Of a stretch of DNA of 21,814 nt, positions 16,878-21,814 are shown in pieces. How positions within the stretch are numbered: position 1 is the first letter of the stretch; each line of letters begins with the position of its first letter. The notes below the pieces were generated by a model. That model made no database searches. It was not told the DNA's origin and saw only the letters and a list, made by a program, of their open reading frames with translations. The position numbers were made by a program, and so were the translations under genes. Source of the DNA: a virus; IMG/VR virus record IMGVR_UViG_3300021197_001075, positions 1 through 21,814 of that record; one strand, written 5' to 3'.

Positions 16878-19304
16878 TTACTTAGGATCAAACTGACCCA
16901 TATTTATTCCACCCCCTAAAACATCATTACCTGATGATTCAAATTTACTAGGTGGTTTACCACTATTTCTTTGGTCTATTAATTGAGATTGTTGAGATGC
17001 TTGTATTCTAGTACGTTCATCTTTACGATCTTCTTTGTATTTTTCTTTTTTATCTATAATCGATGTTTCCATTTGCTTTAATTGCATGTTTAATTGGAAC
17101 TCATGATTCATTAATTCTTTTTTCAACTTAGCTTCTTGCATTAACTCTAAGTTTTTTAATCTTTGCTTACCTTCTTCTAGCTGCAATTCAGCTTGAATTA
17201 ATTGTTGTTGCTTTTCTACTTCAGCTTGAGCAGCTTGTTTTTGCGCTTGAGCATTAGCATCTGCTTGAGCTTTCATATTCTCTTGCTGTATTTTTTGATC
17301 TTTTTCAATTTTCTTTTTACGTCTTACTTTGAGAAGTTGATTAGCTAACTTAACGTTTTTAATCATTCTTAAATCAACAGCATCTTCTAATTCTATACTT
17401 TGTTGAGTTAAAGCCATTTGAATATTGTTCTCAAGTAATTGCTTTTCTTCTTCATCTGGTTCTAATTCTAAGAATATACCAAAATCATATAGATGTAAAT
17501 CAGACATCTCTTCAAGTGTACCAACATTATGTGCACCGATTTGTTGTATAAAAGCATCTTTTGTAGGTGAGTACTCTATAATATCAGATATTCTTAAAGA
17601 TACACCTTCAGCAACTTCTGCTGTTAAATATAAACCAGCTTGTAATATATGTCTTGTAGCTGTGTTACTATTTGCAGCTGCCATTTTCTGTACTCCAACT
17701 AGTGATTTCGCGTCAGGCGTGCTAGCATCTCTTGCTTCATTTAATCCGGTTACATCTCTTATCATCTGTAAGTAATAGTTGTATGTCTGAATCAATGATT
17801 GTAGTTTTTGACCACCAGCTCCAGATTGTATTTCCTGTATAGGTACTTTTCCTGGATTAGGATCACCTTCAGAAGTCATCGATCTACCGATAATACTACC
17901 AGTTTGAAAGAACATGTTTAATGCTTCTTGGGGATTATAATTCGTACCATTCCCTAAATCTATTTCAGCAAGACCATCAGCATCCATATATATGCCGTCA
18001 GGTACCATTCGCGAAACAACTTGTTGTAGTTTTAAATGAGTTAATTGAATCATGTCGGCAAAACCAGTTATTCTACTAACTAACGATTCTATTTTTCCTT
18101 TATACATTCTTGGTGCTACTATACTATAATTTAATTTAACTTTAGTATAATCACTCTTAGGTCTTAGCATATTTTTAGCTAATTCCCATTTTAATAATTT
18201 ATCACTACCTAATATTAAAGCACCTTCGTATAAAACCTCTATTGATTTTTCTAGTTTTCCAAACCTTTGTTCTAAAACAGCGTCTATAACTGGATTGAAA
18301 CTTTCATCTTTCACTAATACTTTACTACCACCAGTAGAAGTATCTTTTACTTTATATACTTCTTTTCCATATGTTTTATAATTGAAATATAAAACTTGTA
18401 TTTGATTTCTATCAATTTCATCAAATTGTTGAGAAGTAGTATAGTGTCCAGTTTTTCTAAAACTTTGTTTAGATATTTCTTCTAACTCATCTTGAGATAA
18501 GTTTGGAAATTGTTTTACTAATTCATTTATTGGTATTGTTTTTACTTCACCTACATAATAAACATCTTGAAAATTTGGATCTTCTGTGTATGACCATATA
18601 AGGTTAGCTGGATCAACATAATCAATAGTAACACCTTCAGATGTACTAAAATTATTTTTAACAGCACCAATACCTAGTACTGCTAAATCTTGATAAAATC
18701 TTTTCTTAGTTAGTTCGTAGTTATTACCATTTAATATTGTTCTTATTGCTTGTTCTTCAGCAATCTCTACACCTTGCTTATAACTTAATTGCATGTGTAA
18801 TTCTAACTCTTCTTTTGAATCTGGTAATTCATCTTCTGGTGTAGATATTATAGATACTCCAAAAGCTTCTTCTGTAAATGCATTATCTTCTTTATTATCC
18901 ATATCCATAAGAACTTTTTTCATGTAAGCTGTTCTTTTGCTAACACCAAAAGGATCTTGTGAATATGCTTTTATATCATAAAGTCTTTCTGCAATACCGT
19001 TTACTACTATATCTACAAACTTAGGTATAATAGGTACTGGTTTCCAATCTAAATTAAGATAAGACAAATCACCATTAATAGCTAATTCATCTTTATATTT
19101 TTGTATTGATTGCTCTCCACGAGCATATAATCTAAGTTTATTAAAAGTATCTTGGTTGCTAGCGAATCTATAAGTAACGCCGTCTCTTTGAAACCACTCG
19201 CTTTCAATAGCTTTAGCTACTTTAAGGCCATATTCTTGGCTAACCTTTTCTAGGTCTGTAGCTACTTGACTAGGGAAATTACCTTTTGTTATTGATTCCG
19301 CCAT
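16878..19304 (-). CDS. Portal protein
   Basis: An 808-residue portal, the dodecameric ring through which DNA enters and leaves the head. The block SYLNLDWKPVPIIPKFVDIV (residues 81-100, then VNGI) and the N-terminal helical region are ones I associate with crAss-like and marine Bacteroidota phage portals. The segment with VTGLNEARDASTPDAKSLVG is typical of the portal clip/wing region. Residues about 630-780 are a long Gln/Lys/Glu-rich helical coiled coil resembling a P22-type barrel that extends into the head. The ending (KFESSGNDVLGGGINMGQFD) is also a familiar conserved tail. It starts one base after the terminase stop (TAATATG) and is followed by the scaffold-like gene, the usual portal-scaffold-capsid order. 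The length exceeds that of most portals (P22 is about 725 residues), in keeping with the long barrel. Confidence 0.92.
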   Translation of the reverse strand: MAESITKGNFPSQVATDLEKVSQEYGLKVAKAIESEWFQRDGVTYRFASNQDTFNKLRLYARGEQSIQKYKDELAINGDLSYLNLDWKPVPIIPKFVDIVVNGIAERLYDIKAYSQDPFGVSKRTAYMKKVLMDMDNKEDNAFTEEAFGVSIISTPEDELPDSKEELELHMQLSYKQGVEIAEEQAIRTILNGNNYELTKKRFYQDLAVLGIGAVKNNFSTSEGVTIDYVDPANLIWSYTEDPNFQDVYYVGEVKTIPINELVKQFPNLSQDELEEISKQSFRKTGHYTTSQQFDEIDRNQIQVLYFNYKTYGKEVYKVKDTSTGGSKVLVKDESFNPVIDAVLEQRFGKLEKSIEVLYEGALILGSDKLLKWELAKNMLRPKSDYTKVKLNYSIVAPRMYKGKIESLVSRITGFADMIQLTHLKLQQVVSRMVPDGIYMDADGLAEIDLGNGTNYNPQEALNMFFQTGSIIGRSMTSEGDPNPGKVPIQEIQSGAGGQKLQSLIQTYNYYLQMIRDVTGLNEARDASTPDAKSLVGVQKMAAANSNTATRHILQAGLYLTAEVAEGVSLRISDIIEYSPTKDAFIQQIGAHNVGTLEEMSDLHLYDFGIFLELEPDEEEKQLLENNIQMALTQQSIELEDAVDLRMIKNVKLANQLLKVRRKKKIEKDQKIQQENMKAQADANAQAQKQAAQAEVEKQQQLIQAELQLEEGKQRLKNLELMQEAKLKKELMNHEFQLNMQLKQMETSIIDKKEKYKEDRKDERTRIQASQQSQLIDQRNSGKPPSKFESSGNDVLGGGINMGQFDPK

Positions 19305-19305
19305 A

Positions 19306-21522
19306 TTAATTTTCTATTAATTTAGATAAAGTACCTTTTTGTTTGTACTTTGCTATTTTTAAGTTTAATTTTGTTTTTTCAGTTTTCATACTAGGATTGT
19401 ATAAGTGTCTATTACAAGCCATTATAGCTAACCCCGAACTTATAGAAGCATCATGCTTTGTTCTATTGTTTATATCAAATCTAGCCCAATCCTGTAAGCA
19501 TTCAGTAAAATACATGTTACCATGTGTTCCATCATCTTTTATACCTACATTACCTTGTATGTACATTTCAATAGCAGCAGCATGTGCTTGTTTTATATCT
19601 TCACTTGAGTTAGGTATTCCACCTACTTCTTTTTCTGCTGTTGATAGTTTATTCCAAATTTTATCAGGCCTATTCATTGAGAACCCTCTATAACCTCTTC
19701 TTTTTAAATAGTATAATAATCTAGGTTTGTTGTTCTCTGCTAATATAGGCATTCCGTAAAATATTAATGCCATTAAAACATCTTCAAAAAATATCTCTGC
19801 CGTTTGTGGCCTAGCTATATATTCTAAAAATATTTGATTAGGTGGACAATCTTCCATGCTAAACTTGGTTAAACCATGTAAAGCACCTTTTGATCCTTGA
19901 CCATCTACCGTTCCTGATATGTCATAACTATCACAACCAAAAGCACCCATGTGTTCGTTTCCAGGATATTTTCTACCATTTTTCTCAATAATATTGTTTT
20001 GCAAATGTAATTGAGGTGTCCATGATATTTTAAATCTTCCTTTTGGATCTGGATAAAACATTACTTTAGAATCTTTTATACCATTAACCCATTGAAAATT
20101 ACCTGTGCTAATATGATTTTGAGCACCGTATTCTTCATTAAAATCTATTTGTTCGTATATTTTTGCTAAATTAAATATACTATTTTGTGTTTCATCTCTG
20201 AAAGCATGCTCTGTAGTTCTTGGAAACTGTCTATAAAACTCGTTTAAAGCGTCTCCGTCGTTCTTTAAGCCATCAACTTCGTTCTGCCAATGTTCTAGTA
20301 TCCCTATGTCTATAAAATCCCCATATGGACCCTTAGTTTCTGTTTCTGGTGTATCGAATACAGGTAACCCATAAGAATCAATGAATCCTTCGTAGTTCCA
20401 TTCCATAGGTATGAACAAACTATAGAGTCCCGAACTTGTTTGTCCATTACGATTTCTTTTTGTAACATCTGATCCATTATAAAGCTTTTTAAAATTATCA
20501 CCACCTTTATCTAAAGCATTACTAGTAGAACCCATCATACACTTACCAATAATTCTACTACCTAATCTTAAAGTTGTTTTTGTTACTCTCCAATTGTTTA
20601 ATATATTATTTGGTCTCTCCCATTTGCCACTTTCATCATGTGCTAGTAGTTTTAATTTTTCACCATCATAACTATTATCACCAGTGTTTTTCCAATCAAT
20701 GGTTGTATCTAATCCTTCTAAGTCTATAGCTTCACTACCTGCTTCTATTTTTCTTCTAGTTAATTTAGAAGCTGGTACTCTATATGCTAGTTCTGTTTTA
20801 GGTCGATCCATACCATCTTGAATCGGTTTAAAAAAGAAAGGATAATTAACTGATATAGGTACTACTTTATCTGTAAACATCTTCTTAGCATCGGGACCTG
20901 TTTTAGATAGTATACCATATCTAGCATCACTTGAAATAGTTGCCATGTTAACTAACTCTCCAGAAGCCATAAATGAAAATCCAGATCTTCTATTTTTTAA
21001 GTAGCACATACCGTAACATCTACTATCAGCTTTACAAGCTTCCCAAAACAAATAGAATAATCTATTTGCCTCTCTAAAATCAGGTTGGCCAACATCAATT
21101 TTTGACCATTGTAAATACATATAATGTGTACCTGATATATAAGTTGGTATTCCTCTATTGTAATACCAGAATCCTTCTTCTCTTCTTTTAAACTCTTCTT
21201 CTATATAATCTATATATTGATTTTTAAAATCATTTGGATATTCTTTCCAATCAAATATAGTCTTTATTCTTTTTAATGCTTTAGGTTGTTCGGTTACTTC
21301 CCATTTGTCACTATCAAATTTATGTACTTTTTTAGGTACCTTTGGTAATGCTATTTGAAAATTTTGGATTTCATATATTTCACCAATTTCACCAGTTTTT
21401 GATATAATGACAATATCATGCTCTTTATTGTATCCATACTTCCATTTTTTAGACTTGTTAAGTCTTTTTATTGTATTTATTTTTATAGGTTCTACAACCT
21501 TATATAACGTTTGTTCGTACAT
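19306..21522 (-). CDS. terL: Terminase large subunit
   Basis: A 738-residue packaging motor and nuclease that docks on the portal and cuts concatemeric DNA. ATPase part: a Walker A-like motif KNRRSGFS at 176-183, where the usual lysine before Ser is Phe and a lysine sits at the front, as in the deviant lambda gpA motif KSARVGYSK; Walker B LLAHDE at 292-297; a coupling-type motif GSTSNAL at 331-337. Nuclease part: GCDSYDISG with Asp531 and Asp534, Glu568 in FLEYIARP, and a late Asp691 in KHDASISSGLA. These fit the RNase H-like three-acid site. The N-terminal 120 residues are an extra basic/beta region, making the protein longer than many terminases. It shares one base with the stop of the preceding small gene (TAATG). 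The portal gene follows at once. Identity is secure. Confidence 0.93.
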   Translation of the reverse strand: MYEQTLYKVVEPIKINTIKRLNKSKKWKYGYNKEHDIVIISKTGEIGEIYEIQNFQIALPKVPKKVHKFDSDKWEVTEQPKALKRIKTIFDWKEYPNDFKNQYIDYIEEEFKRREEGFWYYNRGIPTYISGTHYMYLQWSKIDVGQPDFREANRLFYLFWEACKADSRCYGMCYLKNRRSGFSFMASGELVNMATISSDARYGILSKTGPDAKKMFTDKVVPISVNYPFFFKPIQDGMDRPKTELAYRVPASKLTRRKIEAGSEAIDLEGLDTTIDWKNTGDNSYDGEKLKLLAHDESGKWERPNNILNNWRVTKTTLRLGSRIIGKCMMGSTSNALDKGGDNFKKLYNGSDVTKRNRNGQTSSGLYSLFIPMEWNYEGFIDSYGLPVFDTPETETKGPYGDFIDIGILEHWQNEVDGLKNDGDALNEFYRQFPRTTEHAFRDETQNSIFNLAKIYEQIDFNEEYGAQNHISTGNFQWVNGIKDSKVMFYPDPKGRFKISWTPQLHLQNNIIEKNGRKYPGNEHMGAFGCDSYDISGTVDGQGSKGALHGLTKFSMEDCPPNQIFLEYIARPQTAEIFFEDVLMALIFYGMPILAENNKPRLLYYLKRRGYRGFSMNRPDKIWNKLSTAEKEVGGIPNSSEDIKQAHAAAIEMYIQGNVGIKDDGTHGNMYFTECLQDWARFDINNRTKHDASISSGLAIMACNRHLYNPSMKTEKTKLNLKIAKYKQKGTLSKLIEN

Positions 21523-21794
21523 TACTTAGATCTTCTTTCTGCAAAACCTTTAAATGTGCTTTCTTTGTTTTCTAAAGGCTTGTCATTTAGTATAGCTTCT
21601 TCTTCTTGAATTCTAGTCAATATTTCAAAAGCATCAAATATAGCTAGCTTTTTCGTAGCTGCTGCATTTTTTAACCTGTCAGCGCTAATATCATCATCAC
21701 TATCAACAATAGCTTCTTTAGCTACTTTAATAAGTTCCTCAACTGCTTTATGTCCAGCTTGGATTATATTCTTTTTCGTTTCCTTGATATTCAT
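21522..21794 (-). CDS. Small helical protein, candidate terminase small subunit
   Basis: A 90-residue, almost wholly helical, charged protein (a KAVEELIKVAKEAIVD helix, an ISADRLKNAAATKKLAIFDA helix, and an EILTRIQEEEAIL helix, then a polar tail). It lies directly before the large terminase, and its TAA stop shares one base with the terminase ATG (TAATG), so the two are translationally coupled. Small terminase subunits are short, helical, oligomeric DNA-recognition proteins encoded at exactly this place. I see no definite helix-turn-helix, so the assignment rests on size, helicity and coupling. The first 20 bases beyond its start are A/T-rich with no visible promoter. Confidence 0.7.
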   Translation of the reverse strand: MNIKETKKNIIQAGHKAVEELIKVAKEAIVDSDDDISADRLKNAAATKKLAIFDAFEILTRIQEEEAILNDKPLENKESTFKGFAERRSK

Positions 21795-21814
21795 ATTTAA
21801 TTGTAATTGAATTA

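Noticed and set aside
20310-20504. Minus-strand 64-residue open frame inside the terminase gene
   Set aside because: Entirely within terL in another frame, with no supporting leader or motif.
1-21814. tRNA genes, integrase or attachment sites, insertion sequences
   Set aside because: None seen on either strand by reading. All the length is taken by structural genes and gaps of fewer than 80 bases, although a tRNA scan was not possible here.

Overview
The window is a contiguous piece of the structural and packaging module of a tailed, podovirus-like bacteriophage. All 14 recognisable genes lie on the minus strand and are transcribed from the right end (about 21794) to the left end (1). They are packed almost without gaps. 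The DNA is visibly AT-rich. None of the starts I inspected has a clear Shine-Dalgarno sequence; the bases before each ATG are almost pure A/T, which is typical of Bacteroidota genes and their phages. The portal, large terminase, ring/tail-tube protein and large nozzle protein carry sequence signatures I associate with crAss-like phages (Crassvirales) and related marine Bacteroidota podoviruses. My best guess is therefore a lytic podovirus of a flavobacterium-like host, probably from an uncultured source. No integrase, repressor, tRNA, CRISPR array or insertion sequence is visible. Thirteen genes end in TAA or leave the window, and one (11310..12404) ends in TAG, so the ordinary code is in use.

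Layout in transcription order: a small helical protein in the terminase-small position (21522..21794); large terminase (19306..21522); portal with a long glutamine-rich coiled-coil tail (16878..19304); an acidic, repeat-rich scaffold-like protein (15586..16848); the presumed major capsid protein (14046..15560); a strong UUCG-capped intrinsic terminator directly behind it (about 13993..14033); a conserved protein of unknown role (13212..13967); an intergenic hairpin (13169..13197); two neck/ring or tail-tube proteins (12411..13151 and 11310..12404); a very large nozzle/muzzle-like protein with YWTD-like beta-propeller sequence (7077..11306); a beta-rich fibre or adhesin with cadherin-like domains (4697..7075); a small beta-rich companion (4193..4681); and three probable virion-internal or ejection proteins (3320..4150, 1830..3317, 1..1820). 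The last is cut by the window edge, and being open-ended it is easy to miss.

Functionally, the first block packages DNA (terminase, portal) and builds the head (scaffold, capsid). The second forms the short tail (rings, nozzle). The third supplies host recognition (adhesin) and the proteins thought to leave the virion with the DNA. The most interesting points are: an HExxH zinc-protease-like motif in the truncated giant virion protein; a self-cleaving S74 chaperone domain with an intact Ser-Lys dyad on a small ejection-type protein rather than on a spike; a T7-fibre-like beta domain fused to the front of a tail-tube ring protein; a lambda-like deviant Walker A in the terminase; and the capsid-gene terminator in the middle of an otherwise continuous operon.
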